NCBI GenBank assembly: GCA_016760525.1
Contig: JAESUW010000040.1
Location: 13,989 to 58,539, forward strand
From: Labilibaculum sp.
GTDB taxonomy: Bacteria; Bacteroidota; Bacteroidia; Bacteroidales; Marinifilaceae
DNA: 44,551 bases
Reading direction: 5' to 3'
The notes beneath the pieces are model-generated. The model was not told the DNA's origin and did not search any database. It was given only the letters and a program-made list of their open reading frames with translations. This document shows positions 1 through 8,999 of the stretch, one piece after another. The first letter of the stretch is position 1, and each line of letters opens with the position of its first letter. A program made the position numbers and the translations under genes.

Positions 1-3000
1 AACTTTTCCTTTGTAGTCGAAATCAGGACTTAAACTAAAGGATTTTTCTTCCGACAGATTTCCCATAGCAATAGTCTGTCCGGTACTATCTACATCTATC
101 ACATCAAAAAATAGTTCCTGCTCACCATCTTCGGCATCAATATAGGTGTAGCTTCCCGATCCGGAATAGGAATTTTTGCCGTGAATAGTAATGGCAGCAT
201 TAAAAATATTGTGAAATGAGTTAATTGTATCGGCAAGCACTTTCGAGTTGCGAAGTGTTTGCATAATTCCCTCTTTTTCGATGTTAACATTTCCCTGGTC
301 AGGATATATTTTGGCATCGGCCACCGCTAAATTCGTAACATATTTTGCTTTAATAGTATGATCTACTGAATTATATCGTGCCAAAGGTGTTTTGAAGCTC
401 AATGAATCCTGTTTCATACTTGTAGATATGAACTCGTTATAGGCTGTTTTAGGCAATGTTTCCATCTTATTTTGTTCCCACAAAGAAGCCAGCGTATTTT
501 CATCTTCGTTGCCGAACAGAAGCTCTTGCTGATCCATTTCCCAGCCAAAACTGTTGATGTAGGCCATGTATCTGTTCGTAGGAAATTCACTTATGCTACC
601 CTCTGTAGTGCTTGTAAACTGACCTGTTCTGTTGATGAAATCGATATGTGCTCTTACATCCTTACTTTCGAAAGCATATCCTTCGGCGTCGGTATTTTTC
701 AGCTTAAAGCTAGCCGTATCTGCAAGAATGGTTTTAGGTGTGTAGGTAAAATAGTCCGATTGAAGTTCAGCATTAACCAGTTCCATGTCGCCCATTCCGG
801 TTATTTCTGTTGGCGTAATTTTTAACGTACCGGCAAGTGTAGCTAATTTTTTATACATATCGATGGGCAAAGCAGTACTTTTTACGTAAAGCTCTTCTTT
901 GTAAGGATACCAGCTTGCAAATATTTTTTCTCCGTTTACCTCAGGGTTATTTATATGCGAAGCCATCTCTTTAAGTTCGAAACTTTCTGCCTGAGTTGTC
1001 ATTATTTCAGGTCTGAATATGAATTCTTCCGATTTGGTAATAGAGGTGAGGTAGTTTAGTGTTCCATCACCTATTAAACCGGCATTGGAAAGGTGAATGG
1101 TATCCGTAAAGGTTCCTTTGCCATATACGGGAAGTCCTTCTTGTGGAGTTGCATGATAGAATCCCAGTGAATTATCATTGTTAATACTTAGTGTTTCTCT
1201 AAATGTTGGGAATATACTATCGGAAACAAAAGTTCCTTTTAAAGCGATGTCTTCCTTTTTAAAGTCGTTTATATTATTGATTGTATATGGATCAACCTTA
1301 AAATAAAACGCATCCCTTTTATAAACTCCCTCCTGAATATTTTTGTTGTCGTAGAATACAAAACAAGAGTCCGAACTATTAAAAATTGGGTACTCATCAA
1401 ATTGTTTCAATCCTGATTTGTTATTCGGATCATCAATCAATAAATCTCCGGTAATTTTTTCCAATACACTACCCAATTGTGTGGTGTATCTTTTTCCATA
1501 ACTGGATATGGAATCAGTAACAATGTTAATTTGTAATGAATCAATTTGGTCCAGGTCAATTTTGAATTTTTCGTAAGAGAAATTAAAATCAGAACCATAC
1601 AGATCTAATAGTCCAGCCATAATTTTACCATCAAATTGGAAATCCCGGTTCTTCTTTAGTGTGATTTTTTGGTGTTTTGGAAAGATGACAACATTTTGTG
1701 AATCACTCACCGCAATGTGTTTTACACCATTAATATCCAAATTGTAACTTCCCATTCGAAGCGTAGCATCATCTTCATTATTTTCCGTTTGGGTGGTAAA
1801 CCGTATTACATCGTAATCTTGTCGTCCCATTCCCGATTTAATGTAATCGGTAAGGCGTTGTTGCAATGTAACTTCATCGGTATTTCTGTTGTAGATCACA
1901 AAACCCTGAAACGATAAACCAATTATTTGCTGTCGGACTTGATTTACAGGTTTTTTAATGTAGTTGGCGTACTCCATTGCCGTAAATGTTTCCACATAAG
2001 AGTAATCGGCATATTTTCGAAGAGAAACAAGTGGATTTACTTGATCCATGCCCTGAATTTTCATGAATCGGTTCAAACTAAAATAGTTCATAGATTCAAA
2101 GTGGGCTTGGCGACTGGTAGCACCTTTCATGCTTCCAAAATGCATTAGGTTTTCGTCCATATTCCATATCAGCATACCAAAATCCATTATCAGGTTGTGA
2201 TAGGTGTTGAAGTAAGGACTTAAAGCAATTCCTTCTCCTTCACGAATCAAATTGACTTCTTTTTTGTCTGGGAAATATTGAAATAGTAAGCCGGGGTGAT
2301 AAATTTGACAAGTATCGATCATGATTTCAATTTCGGTATCCTTTCCCACAACACGATTGTTGGTAAACGAAAAGTGTTCCGCCCTTGCTCTTAAGAATAA
2401 GGTATCATGTCTTGATAATTTAATTTCTGAAGGGAATTCGGGACTTCCTTTTCCCAGAAATTTATTCCCGTGAATTGCGATTCCTCCTTTGTAATCAAGA
2501 TTTTCGAATAGCTTTTTAATCTCAATTTCCTTCTCGAACGATTCAAATCGAGGATAAATTGCCATAGAAGGGTTTTTTACAGAGTTCATCTTTTCAGAGA
2601 GACTGCCTTCAATTTTATCATCAAAAAGTTCTTTGTTGTAATAGCTAACGGTATCAATTTGGAAAGACGATTTTTTGGTGTTTACGGTATAAGTATCAAA
2701 GCTTGCATATTCTTCTGCAGCATTTTTCCCAGCTCTTTCCCAAGTAACTTTTCCTTTATTCCCGATCCAGATTTTATCGAAAGGATAATAAATACCACTT
2801 GTATTATAAATGCACGAACTGTCTCGTTGTGCAAAGCAACAAAGATCTGCCTGCTCAAATTCAATTGTTAGTTCTTTATCGAATAGGAATTTGAATTTTG
2901 CATTTTTACATTTCCATTTAGTTGTGTAAGATTCATGTACAATTGTATCTGTTAACAGATTTTGTGTTTGAATTAGAAAGTCTTTTGTCGCTTTAAGTTT

Positions 3001-3393
3001 ATTCTTTTTATTGCTGATTTGTTGAATCAATCCTTTTTCCCAGTTGGAATAATCTTTTTGATCACGATTTTGTTGTTGAAACAACATTAATGTTTTAAAA
3101 TAGTTGTAGAAATCGGGAAAAGATCTTGCTTTTTTAATCAAAAAGAGATCGCAAATTTTATAAATGCTTTGTCGTTTTTCGCTTGTCATTTCCGGTGAAA
3201 ACCAAAAAACAGGAAACTGTTTCTCAAACGCTTTGCTTTCTTTCTTTTTGGTCGGATGATCCATGAATTTCAGAAACTCATCTTGAAATTCAATAGAGTC
3301 ATGAGAAAATGACTTTAGACTTTGAGCAAAGACTGAATTGACTGAAATTGTTATTCCAAAAAAAAGAATCAAAGAGAAGAGAAGCTTATTCAT
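1..3393 (-). CDS. Large secreted beta-rich protein of unknown function, 3' end outside window
   Basis: One open frame of 1131 codons runs from an ATG at 3393 to the left edge without a stop, so the C-terminus is missing. The product starts with a signal peptide (hydrophobic stretch ending VNSVFAQ, about residues 5-24). A mixed helical part covers roughly the first 130 residues, and the rest looks beta-rich, with many short alternating strands separated by Asn/Asp/Gly turns. A short segment near residues 470-510 is more helical. I see no catalytic motif, lipobox or membrane segment after the signal. An exported or surface protein of over 1100 residues is likely; a C-terminal sorting domain, if present, lies outside the window. 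I do not recognise the family. Confidence in the gene is high; no function is offered. Confidence 0.9.
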   Translation of the reverse strand, partial: MNKLLFSLILFFGITISVNSVFAQSLKSFSHDSIEFQDEFLKFMDHPTKKKESKAFEKQFPVFWFSPEMTSEKRQSIYKICDLFLIKKARSFPDFYNYFKTLMLFQQQNRDQKDYSNWEKGLIQQISNKKNKLKATKDFLIQTQNLLTDTIVHESYTTKWKCKNAKFKFLFDKELTIEFEQADLCCFAQRDSSCIYNTSGIYYPFDKIWIGNKGKVTWERAGKNAAEEYASFDTYTVNTKKSSFQIDTVSYYNKELFDDKIEGSLSEKMNSVKNPSMAIYPRFESFEKEIEIKKLFENLDYKGGIAIHGNKFLGKGSPEFPSEIKLSRHDTLFLRARAEHFSFTNNRVVGKDTEIEIMIDTCQIYHPGLLFQYFPDKKEVNLIREGEGIALSPYFNTYHNLIMDFGMLIWNMDENLMHFGSMKGATSRQAHFESMNYFSLNRFMKIQGMDQVNPLVSLRKYADYSYVETFTAMEYANYIKKPVNQVRQQIIGLSFQGFVIYNRNTDEVTLQQRLTDYIKSGMGRQDYDVIRFTTQTENNEDDATLRMGSYNLDINGVKHIAVSDSQNVVIFPKHQKITLKKNRDFQFDGKIMAGLLDLYGSDFNFSYEKFKIDLDQIDSLQINIVTDSISSYGKRYTTQLGSVLEKITGDLLIDDPNNKSGLKQFDEYPIFNSSDSCFVFYDNKNIQEGVYKRDAFYFKVDPYTINNINDFKKEDIALKGTFVSDSIFPTFRETLSINNDNSLGFYHATPQEGLPVYGKGTFTDTIHLSNAGLIGDGTLNYLTSITKSEEFIFRPEIMTTQAESFELKEMASHINNPEVNGEKIFASWYPYKEELYVKSTALPIDMYKKLATLAGTLKITPTEITGMGDMELVNAELQSDYFTYTPKTILADTASFKLKNTDAEGYAFESKDVRAHIDFINRTGQFTSTTEGSISEFPTNRYMAYINSFGWEMDQQELLFGNEDENTLASLWEQNKMETLPKTAYNEFISTSMKQDSLSFKTPLARYNSVDHTIKAKYVTNLAVADAKIYPDQGNVNIEKEGIMQTLRNSKVLADTINSFHNIFNAAITIHGKNSYSGSGSYTYIDAEDGEQELFFDVIDVDSTGQTIAMGNLSEEKSFSLSPDFDYKGKV

Positions 3394-3437
3394 TGTAAAT
3401 GAAGTTTCGAATATAGTACTATTAGCAATAGGCAATT

Positions 3438-3522
3438 TAACAAATTATGCCATGTTATTAAAACATTTGGCTATTCTTAGCTTAATAATTATTGAGGTTT
3501 AATGCCAACACATAATTTGTTA
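3438..3522. repeat. Structured intergenic region with a 12-bp perfect inverted repeat
   Basis: TAACAAATTATG (3438-3449) and its exact complement CATAATTTGTTA (3511-3522) enclose a second imperfect hairpin (GCCATGTT with AACATTTGGC, about 3449-3471). It lies 45 bp upstream of the large secreted protein gene and downstream of prmA. It could be a structured 5' leader, a transcription end or a protein-binding site. A weak CCGGTT/AACCGG stem at 3600-3637 may end prmA transcription. Nothing else is visible in 3394-3652. Confidence 0.45.
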
Positions 3523-3652
3523 GGCATTGGAAGCAAAGGGCACAAATGGCTTATGCAAATTAGTAATCGGTATTAGAATGGAATATGGAAAGTAAAATAC
3601 CGGTTCTGTTTTTCTTACATGGAAGTACAGCAACCGGCATTTAAATGGTATT

Positions 3653-4495
3653 TTATTTTTTTGTGAAGCAAACAGCAAGCCAATTCAAATCAACTTTATG
3701 ACTTACGTATTGCAAATTGTTCTTTTCAGCTTCATCTTTTATATACTTTAAATCTTCAGTATAGAAGCCACTCATAATTAATTCTCCATTTTGTGGAAGA
3801 CATGCAACGTAGTGCTTCATGTCATTTAGCAAGATGTTTCTGTTAATGTTGGCCAAAACAACATCGTAATTTTTCCCTTTCAATAATGCTGCATCACCTA
3901 AAAAAACGGATACATTATCAGCCTTATTGTTTTTAATGTTTTCGAGAGAGTTTGTGTATGGCCATTCGTCAATGTCGATAGCATCTACTTTTGCGGCATT
4001 TCGTTTTGATGCTAATATGGCAAGCAGACTGGTGCCGCATCCCATATCCAATACCGATTTTCCTTCTAAATTCAAATCGAGAATGCTCTGAATCATTAAT
4101 GAAGTTGTGGAATGGTGTCCTGTTCCAAATGACATTTTTGGATCGATTACAATATCGTAAGGTACTTTTGGAGTATCAGTATGAAAAGAAGCTCTTATTA
4201 CGACCTGATCTGAAATAATAACCGGACTAAAATTGGATTCCCAAACCGCATTCCAATCTTGCGATTCAATTGTTTTATGGGAATAGCTCAATGTAAAAGG
4301 AGCATTTGGTAAATGATTAAGCCTAAGTTGTTTTACGGCATCCATATCGAACAGAGGAGCCTGTATGTATGCTTCCACAGCATCTTCACTTTGTGTAAAA
4401 CTCTCGTATTCCAATTCTCCCAGTTTTGCAATTACGATTTCTGCAATTTCTTCCGTGAAAGGTTGAATTTGGCATTTTAGTTCGATATAATCCAT
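3653..4495 (-). CDS. prmA: Ribosomal protein L11 methyltransferase PrmA
   Basis: This 280-residue protein is an S-adenosylmethionine-dependent methyltransferase that trimethylates ribosomal protein L11. The N-terminal third (about 1-100) is the substrate-recognition domain. The catalytic Rossmann fold follows: the DPKMSFGTGHHSTT segment characteristic of PrmA, the SAM-binding loop VLDMGCGTSLLAILA, the acidic AIDIDEW strand, and ANINRNILL, which corresponds to the substrate-binding NxN loop. Length fits the family. The ATG at 4495 follows a good promoter, and a terminator separates the gene from tpiA, so it is probably transcribed alone. Assignment is firm. Confidence 0.95.
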   Translation of the reverse strand: MDYIELKCQIQPFTEEIAEIVIAKLGELEYESFTQSEDAVEAYIQAPLFDMDAVKQLRLNHLPNAPFTLSYSHKTIESQDWNAVWESNFSPVIISDQVVIRASFHTDTPKVPYDIVIDPKMSFGTGHHSTTSLMIQSILDLNLEGKSVLDMGCGTSLLAILASKRNAAKVDAIDIDEWPYTNSLENIKNNKADNVSVFLGDAALLKGKNYDVVLANINRNILLNDMKHYVACLPQNGELIMSGFYTEDLKYIKDEAEKNNLQYVSHKVDLNWLAVCFTKK

Positions 4496-4529
4496 TGTAT
4501 TGGTCTTCCTATTTTGATGTAATCTTGGT

Positions 4530-4560
4530 AAAAGATAATTTAATCCTTATCAAAAACAAA
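4530..4560 (-). promoter_or_regulatory. Candidate promoter of prmA
   Basis: On the minus strand TTTG (4557-4560) is separated by 19 bp from TATCTTTT (4530-4537), one mismatch from the Bacteroidetes -33/-7 consensus (TTTG, TAnnTTTG). The TTTG lies in the T-rich tail of the tpiA terminator, so terminator and promoter overlap. The start codon is about 35 nt downstream of the -7 box. Confidence 0.5.
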
Positions 4561-4584
4561 AGCCGATACGAGTGTATCGGCTTT
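4559..4584 (-). terminator. Intrinsic terminator of the tpiA operon
   Basis: A perfect 11-bp stem (AAAGCCGATAC / GTATCGGCTTT) closes a 4-nt loop and is followed on the minus strand by TTTTGTTTTTG. It lies 20 bp past the tpiA stop codon. Confidence 0.85.
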
Positions 4585-4604
4585 AATAATATGTGTTTAC
4601 GCTA

Positions 4605-5360
4605 TTAAAAAGCAGTAATAATTCCCATGAAATCTTCTGCAGCAAGAGAAGCTCCACCAATTAAGCCACCATCTACATCAGCATTTGCGAACAATTCTTT
4701 AGCGTTAGCAGGCTTGCAGCTTCCACCATAAAGGATAGATGTATTATCTGCAACTTCCTGGCCATATTGAGCAACTAAAGTCTGACGGATGAATGCATGC
4801 ATTTCCTGTGCTTGATCAGAAGAAGCTGTAACACCTGTTCCAATAGCCCAAACTGGTTCGTAAGCCAACACTACTTTTCCAAAATCTTCAGCAGATAGGT
4901 TGAATAATCCATCAGCAATTTGACTTTTAACAACATCAAAATGCTTTTCTGATTGACGTTCCTCCAGAACTTCACCAAAACAGAAAATTGGAGTTAGGCC
5001 GCTTTCAAGACATAAGCTTACTTTTTTAACCAATTTCTCGCTTGTCTCACCATAGTATTCTCTACGTTCCGAGTGACCAAGAATTACATATTTACTTCCA
5101 GTCGATTTAATCATCGATACTGAAGTTTCGCCTGTGTATGCACCGCTTTTTTCGTCTGCACAGTTTTGAGCCGCAACACCAATTTTATCACTTACAATTT
5201 TGTTTACTTCAGTTAAGTGAATAAAAGGAGTACCAATAACTACATCTACACCATTCAGCTCAGTCTTTTCAACTAAATCATTGATTTGTCCCGCCAATAC
5301 AATACCTTCTTCAAGTGTATTGTTCATTTTCCAGTTTCCTGCAACAATTTTTTTTCTCAT
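4605..5360 (-). CDS. tpiA: Triosephosphate isomerase
   Basis: This 251-residue cytoplasmic glycolytic enzyme interconverts dihydroxyacetone phosphate and glyceraldehyde 3-phosphate. All hallmarks are present: the substrate-binding Asn and Lys in AGNWKMN (residues 7-13), the electrophilic His in ILGHSERR, the catalytic Glu in [11 protein letters not shown] (which also contains the flexible loop), and the phosphate-binding segments LYGGS and GLIGGASL. The length is normal. The start codon overlaps the stop of the DoxX-like gene (ATGA, 5357-5360), so the two are translationally coupled. It is the last gene of a three-gene operon, with a terminator just downstream. Confidence 0.98.
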   Translation of the reverse strand: MRKKIVAGNWKMNNTLEEGIVLAGQINDLVEKTELNGVDVVIGTPFIHLTEVNKIVSDKIGVAAQNCADEKSGAYTGETSVSMIKSTGSKYVILGHSERREYYGETSEKLVKKVSLCLESGLTPIFCFGEVLEERQSEKHFDVVKSQIADGLFNLSAEDFGKVVLAYEPVWAIGTGVTASSDQAQEMHAFIRQTLVAQYGQEVADNTSILYGGSCKPANAKELFANADVDGGLIGGASLAAEDFMGIITAF

Positions 5361-6610
5361 AATCGTAATCTGTTTTTTGTTCCTGCAAATCGAATTCTTA
5401 CCAGATGGAATAGAATAATAAGCAATAGCAAAGTTGATGTAATACTAATAATAAATAGATTGATATTTAGTGTTTGATGTTTCGTAATAGAGTAGGCTGA
5501 AAGATCACCTTGAAGTTGATTTGCTTCAGGAAAATCTCTAAAATGCCATTTGTCAAGTATTGTTCCCTCTTTTATAAGAACCAGTCCTGGATTTGAACGG
5601 ATGATTGTTTTTAATTGAATCTCATCCGTATTATAAAATTCAAACGGGAGTTCATGACTTGTTGTAAATTCATTAATTTCATCGGAGCCTGATGAAGTTA
5701 AACCGATAAATTGAATATTATTATTCAGAGCATAAAGAGACAGCTCATTTATTTTACTAACCGATTCATCATCAATTTCAGATATGTCTTTTGAAATCAG
5801 TAAAAAAGAATACCCTTTATTCTGTAGAACCATATTGGTTATATCTCCATTACTATCATTGGAAATAGAAAAATCATGAATAGGAGGAGTGTATCCTTCT
5901 TTTATTTTTATTTGCTCAGAATCAACATATTTCCAAGTTGTGTCCTGCCAAGGGTAATTGGTTTCGTCAAATTCTTTTACAAGACCATCTTTTTCATACT
6001 TAAAAAGACTTCGGTATTCATCTGCAGGTGCGCCATCAGGAATTAGCATTCCTTCATTAATATTTGCTCCAATATGATAGGGTCTGAAATCGATAACAGG
6101 CAAATGACGATAGGAGTAGATTGAAATCCAAACAGAAACACATAGGGCAAACCCGATTAGCAGGTTTTGCTCCCAAACAGGGTATTGATTATCTTTTTTA
6201 TTTCTTTTAAAGAAGAGTAGTAAAGTACACGCAAGGATTACAATATTTTTCCAGAAAGTTTCCCAATTGCTAAGTATTAAAGCATCGCCAAAACAGCCAC
6301 AGTCGGTTACAGGATTGGTAATTGCCAGAATAAATGTAAGAGGCGTGAAGAAAAGCATAAAAAGTAGTGCCAGCCAGGCTGTAATATTTTTTCTGCTGTT
6401 AAAAATAAGTGCCATTCCAAGCGTAAATTCAAGAGTCGACAAAAGAATTGCCAATGGAAAAGCAATCTCCTTTAGAGAATCCATGCCAAAAGCTAAAAAA
6501 TAATCTGTGAATTTAAAGGTTGAGCCCATAGGGTCAACAGCTTTTACAAATCCTGAAAAAATAAAAACAAGACCGACAAAAATACGGCTTATAAATTGTA
6601 CTACTCTCAT
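5357..6610 (-). CDS. DoxX-like membrane protein with degenerate thioredoxin-like domain (BT_3928-type)
   Basis: This 417-residue membrane protein begins with a four-helix DoxX/MauE-type domain (about 1-130) containing the DCGCFGD motif. A fifth helix follows near 145-165. Next is an extracytoplasmic region whose second half (about 235-370) reads like a thioredoxin/AhpC fold: a strand with YSFLLISK, then FIGLTSSG, then [17 protein letters not shown]. The usual CxxC is absent. A last transmembrane helix lies at the C-terminus. An upstream in-frame TTG (6646) would overlap the preceding gene; the ATG at 6610, 16 nt after that stop, is preferred. The arrangement before tpiA is conserved in Bacteroidales, where the family is named after BT_3928. 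Function is unknown; a role in envelope redox chemistry is inference. Confidence 0.85.
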   Translation of the reverse strand: MRVVQFISRIFVGLVFIFSGFVKAVDPMGSTFKFTDYFLAFGMDSLKEIAFPLAILLSTLEFTLGMALIFNSRKNITAWLALLFMLFFTPLTFILAITNPVTDCGCFGDALILSNWETFWKNIVILACTLLLFFKRNKKDNQYPVWEQNLLIGFALCVSVWISIYSYRHLPVIDFRPYHIGANINEGMLIPDGAPADEYRSLFKYEKDGLVKEFDETNYPWQDTTWKYVDSEQIKIKEGYTPPIHDFSISNDSNGDITNMVLQNKGYSFLLISKDISEIDDESVSKINELSLYALNNNIQFIGLTSSGSDEINEFTTSHELPFEFYNTDEIQLKTIIRSNPGLVLIKEGTILDKWHFRDFPEANQLQGDLSAYSITKHQTLNINLFIISITSTLLLLIILFHLVRIRFAGTKNRLRL

Positions 6611-6626
6611 TGTATACTGAATCTTA

Positions 6627-7169
6627 TTAAGCGTTTTCGAATTCAATTTTAATCAAACCAAAAACAGCGTAGTTAATCATATCAAAATAATTAGCATCAA
6701 TACCTTCCGATATTAATGTTTTGCCTTGAAGATCTTCAATTTGTTTGGTTCTGTTAATTTTCATTAGTATTAAATCGGTATATGAGCTAACTCTCATACT
6801 TCGCCAGGCTTCATCGTAATCATGATTCTTGGCTTCCATTAATGTTTTAGCCTCAGCAAAATATTTCGAGTACAATTCAAGTGCTTTTTTGTTTGACAGC
6901 TCTTCTTCCGAAGTTCCAAGCTGCAATTGTATAATACCCATTATAGAATAGTTTACAATTCCGATAAACTCATCACGAATGTTGTCTTCAATCTTGCTTA
7001 TACCTTTTATTTCAAGGCTTCTGATTCGTTGGGCTTTAATATATATTTGATCGGTTATGGAACTTGGGCGAAGAATTCTCCAGGCAGTTCCGTAATCGTG
7101 CATTTTTTTTGTGTAAATATCCGTACAGATTTCAATGATTGTATTGTACTGTTGGTCTGTTTTGTTCAT
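6627..7169 (-). CDS. DUF1599 protein with internally duplicated domain
   Basis: This 180-residue soluble protein consists of two copies of the DUF1599 unit. The first half has MHDYGTAWRILRPSSITDQI and the second has NHDYDEAWRSMRVSSYTDLI, each followed by a K(A/I)xR segment and a helix ending in INYSIMG or INYAVFG. The duplication is the normal form of the family, which has been linked by comparative genomics to nucleotide modification; its biochemistry is not established to my knowledge. It is the first gene of the operon with the DoxX-like protein and tpiA. A possible -7 box on the minus strand (TACTTTTA, 7194-7201) lies upstream of the ATG. Confidence 0.88.
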   Translation of the reverse strand: MNKTDQQYNTIIEICTDIYTKKMHDYGTAWRILRPSSITDQIYIKAQRIRSLEIKGISKIEDNIRDEFIGIVNYSIMGIIQLQLGTSEEELSNKKALELYSKYFAEAKTLMEAKNHDYDEAWRSMRVSSYTDLILMKINRTKQIEDLQGKTLISEGIDANYFDMINYAVFGLIKIEFENA

Positions 7170-7232
7170 AATTTGTTTTAGAAATATTCCCTGTAAAAGT
7201 AAGAAAATAGCTTAAGCGATGGTATTTTATTT

Positions 7233-7240
7233 TACTTTTG
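7233..7240 (+). promoter_or_regulatory. -7 promoter element of folP
   Basis: TACTTTTG matches the Bacteroidetes -7 consensus TAnnTTTG exactly; no clear -33 TTTG is visible. Transcription would start near 7247, after an alternative ATG at 7219 but before the ATG at 7270, so this element decides the start. Confidence 0.5.
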
Positions 7241-7269
7241 CTTCGGAATTTGTTCAAAAAAAATTGGTT

Positions 7270-8145
7270 ATGCAAAATTATAAAACAAATTGTTTTAACA
7301 GCGATAATCTGTCTATTAAGTGTGGCGATAAGGCAATAAATTTTGAAAAGCCTTTGGTTATGGGGATTTTGAATCTTACTCCCGATTCTTTTTATGATGG
7401 AGGTTCTTATTTGGATGAAGTCGCTATTGTGAAACGAGCTGAGCAAATTCTTACTGATGGAGCCGGAATTATTGATCTTGGAGCCTATTCTACTCGGCCC
7501 GGAGCTGCAGGTGTGTCAAGCCAGGAAGAGATTCATAGAATTGTGCCTGCTGTTGAATACATCCGTAAAGAATTTCCAGATGCTGTTTTGTCTATTGATA
7601 CATTTAGAGCGGAGGTAGCCAAAAGAGTTGTTACTGATTTTGGAGCTTGCATTATTAATGATATTTCAGGAGGAACAATGGATGAGAAAATGTTTTCAAC
7701 GATAGGTGAACTTCAGGTTCCATATATCATGATGCACATTAAGGGAAGGCCGCAAACAATGCAGCAGAATCCTATTTACGATCATTTGATAAATGATATG
7801 CTTCGTTTTTTTCGATTCCAGATTAAAAAATTAAATGATTTTGGAGCAAGAGATATTATTATTGATCCTGGATTTGGATTTGGAAAAACATTGGATCACA
7901 ATTATGAAATTGTAGCTAAACTGCAGGAGTTTAATGAATTGAAATTACCTGTTTTAATTGGCGTGTCTCGTAAGTCAATGATTTATAAATTTTTAGGTGG
8001 TGATCCGTCAACCAGTTTAAATGGCACAACTGCACTAAACATGATTGCATTAGAGCATGGTGCCAATATTTTAAGAGTGCACGATGTAAAAGAAGCAGTT
8101 GAATGCGTAATGCTGTATTCTAAGATCAAATCCTCATTGCAGTAA
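7270..8145 (+). CDS. folP: Dihydropteroate synthase
   Basis: This 291-residue folate-pathway enzyme condenses 6-hydroxymethyl-dihydropterin pyrophosphate with p-aminobenzoate. The TIM-barrel motifs of the family are all present: MGILNLTPDSFYDGG with the pyrophosphate-binding loop, DLGAYSTRPGA, IDTFRAEVA, IINDISGG, DPGFGFGKT, GVSRKSM and the terminal RVHDV. It is the target class of sulfonamides. I start it at 7270 rather than the ATG at 7219 because the only promoter-like -7 box lies between them and the first 17 residues of the longer form are not family-like. It precedes cdaA, a common Bacteroidetes arrangement. Confidence 0.96.
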   Translation: MQNYKTNCFNSDNLSIKCGDKAINFEKPLVMGILNLTPDSFYDGGSYLDEVAIVKRAEQILTDGAGIIDLGAYSTRPGAAGVSSQEEIHRIVPAVEYIRKEFPDAVLSIDTFRAEVAKRVVTDFGACIINDISGGTMDEKMFSTIGELQVPYIMMHIKGRPQTMQQNPIYDHLINDMLRFFRFQIKKLNDFGARDIIIDPGFGFGKTLDHNYEIVAKLQEFNELKLPVLIGVSRKSMIYKFLGGDPSTSLNGTTALNMIALEHGANILRVHDVKEAVECVMLYSKIKSSLQ

Positions 8146-8162
8146 TATGTCCAATAAAATTG

Positions 8163-8170
8163 TAATTTTG
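8163..8170 (+). promoter_or_regulatory. -7 promoter element of cdaA
   Basis: TAATTTTG is an exact match to TAnnTTTG, 28 bp before the cdaA ATG and just after the folP stop. A TTG 23 bp upstream is rather far for a -33 box, so read-through from folP may also contribute. Confidence 0.4.
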
Positions 8171-8197
8171 TTAACAGACTGAACTTAATAGAAAATA

Positions 8198-8989
8198 ATG
8201 ACCACAGCATTCATCACTCTTGGACTTTTTGATATTATTGACATTTTACTTGTTGCTCTCTTATTATATCAGGTTTACATGTTAATTAAAGGAACTGTAG
8301 CCATCAATATTTTTGTTGGCTTGTCTCTTTTTTACCTAATGTGGTTGTTGGTACTTGCGTTAAACATGCAATTGCTTAGTAGTATTCTGGGTAAGTTTAT
8401 TGGAGTTGGTGTAATTGCATTAATTATTGTATTTCAACAAGAAATAAGGAGGTTCCTTCTTTTGCTGGGATCCAAATATGATTTGAGTCAGAGATTTAAC
8501 TTGAATAACGTGTTTGCACTTGATGATAGTGCAGTGCGTGAGAAAGAAATTAAATCAATTATTAGCGCTTGTGAGCACATGTCAAAAACTAAAACAGGCG
8601 CTTTAATTGTAATTGGAAAAAATACTGATTTACAAAGTTATGCTGAAACAGGCCAGATTTTGAAGGCAAGAGTTTCTAAAAACTTATTGGAATCATTGTT
8701 TTTTAAAAATTCACCTCTACATGATGGCGCTGTTATTTTTGCGAATAACAGACTACTTGCAGCTCGTTGTATTTTGCCCGTAACAGATAATACAAATATA
8801 CCAGGAAGCCTTGGTTTAAGGCATAGAGCCGCTATCGGAATGACTCAGGCTACTGATTCACACGTAATAACTGTTTCCGAAGAAACTGGAAATATTTCCT
8901 ATGTTATGGGAGGAAATATCAAGGTTCGAATTAGTACAATCGAGTTGCGAAAATTTTTAGAGGGTGATTTTTCTGGTTTTATTGTTTAA
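8198..8989 (+). CDS. cdaA: Membrane diadenylate cyclase CdaA (c-di-AMP synthase)
   Basis: This 263-residue protein makes cyclic di-AMP from two ATP. Three N-terminal membrane helices (about residues 8-80) are followed by the DisA_N catalytic domain, with both nucleotide-binding motifs: LHDGAVI and GLRHRAAIGMT. The TGALIVIGK strand and the ETG segment are also typical. Length and architecture match CdaA (TIGR00159). c-di-AMP controls osmotic and cell-wall homeostasis in other phyla; its targets here are not shown by the sequence. The next gene begins 10 nt after the stop, so the two are probably co-transcribed. Confidence 0.96.
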   Translation: MTTAFITLGLFDIIDILLVALLLYQVYMLIKGTVAINIFVGLSLFYLMWLLVLALNMQLLSSILGKFIGVGVIALIIVFQQEIRRFLLLLGSKYDLSQRFNLNNVFALDDSAVREKEIKSIISACEHMSKTKTGALIVIGKNTDLQSYAETGQILKARVSKNLLESLFFKNSPLHDGAVIFANNRLLAARCILPVTDNTNIPGSLGLRHRAAIGMTQATDSHVITVSEETGNISYVMGGNIKVRISTIELRKFLEGDFSGFIV

Positions 8990-8999
8990 TCCAAGCAAA

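Noticed and set aside
472-2148. Several plus-strand frames of 60-120 codons opposite the large secreted protein gene
   Set aside because: The minus frame is open over 3.4 kb with a signal peptide; the opposite frames have no start context, promoter or domain features.
6611-6646. TTG start for the DoxX-like gene overlapping the DUF1599 gene
   Set aside because: The ATG at 6610 begins at the first membrane helix and lies just after the preceding stop.
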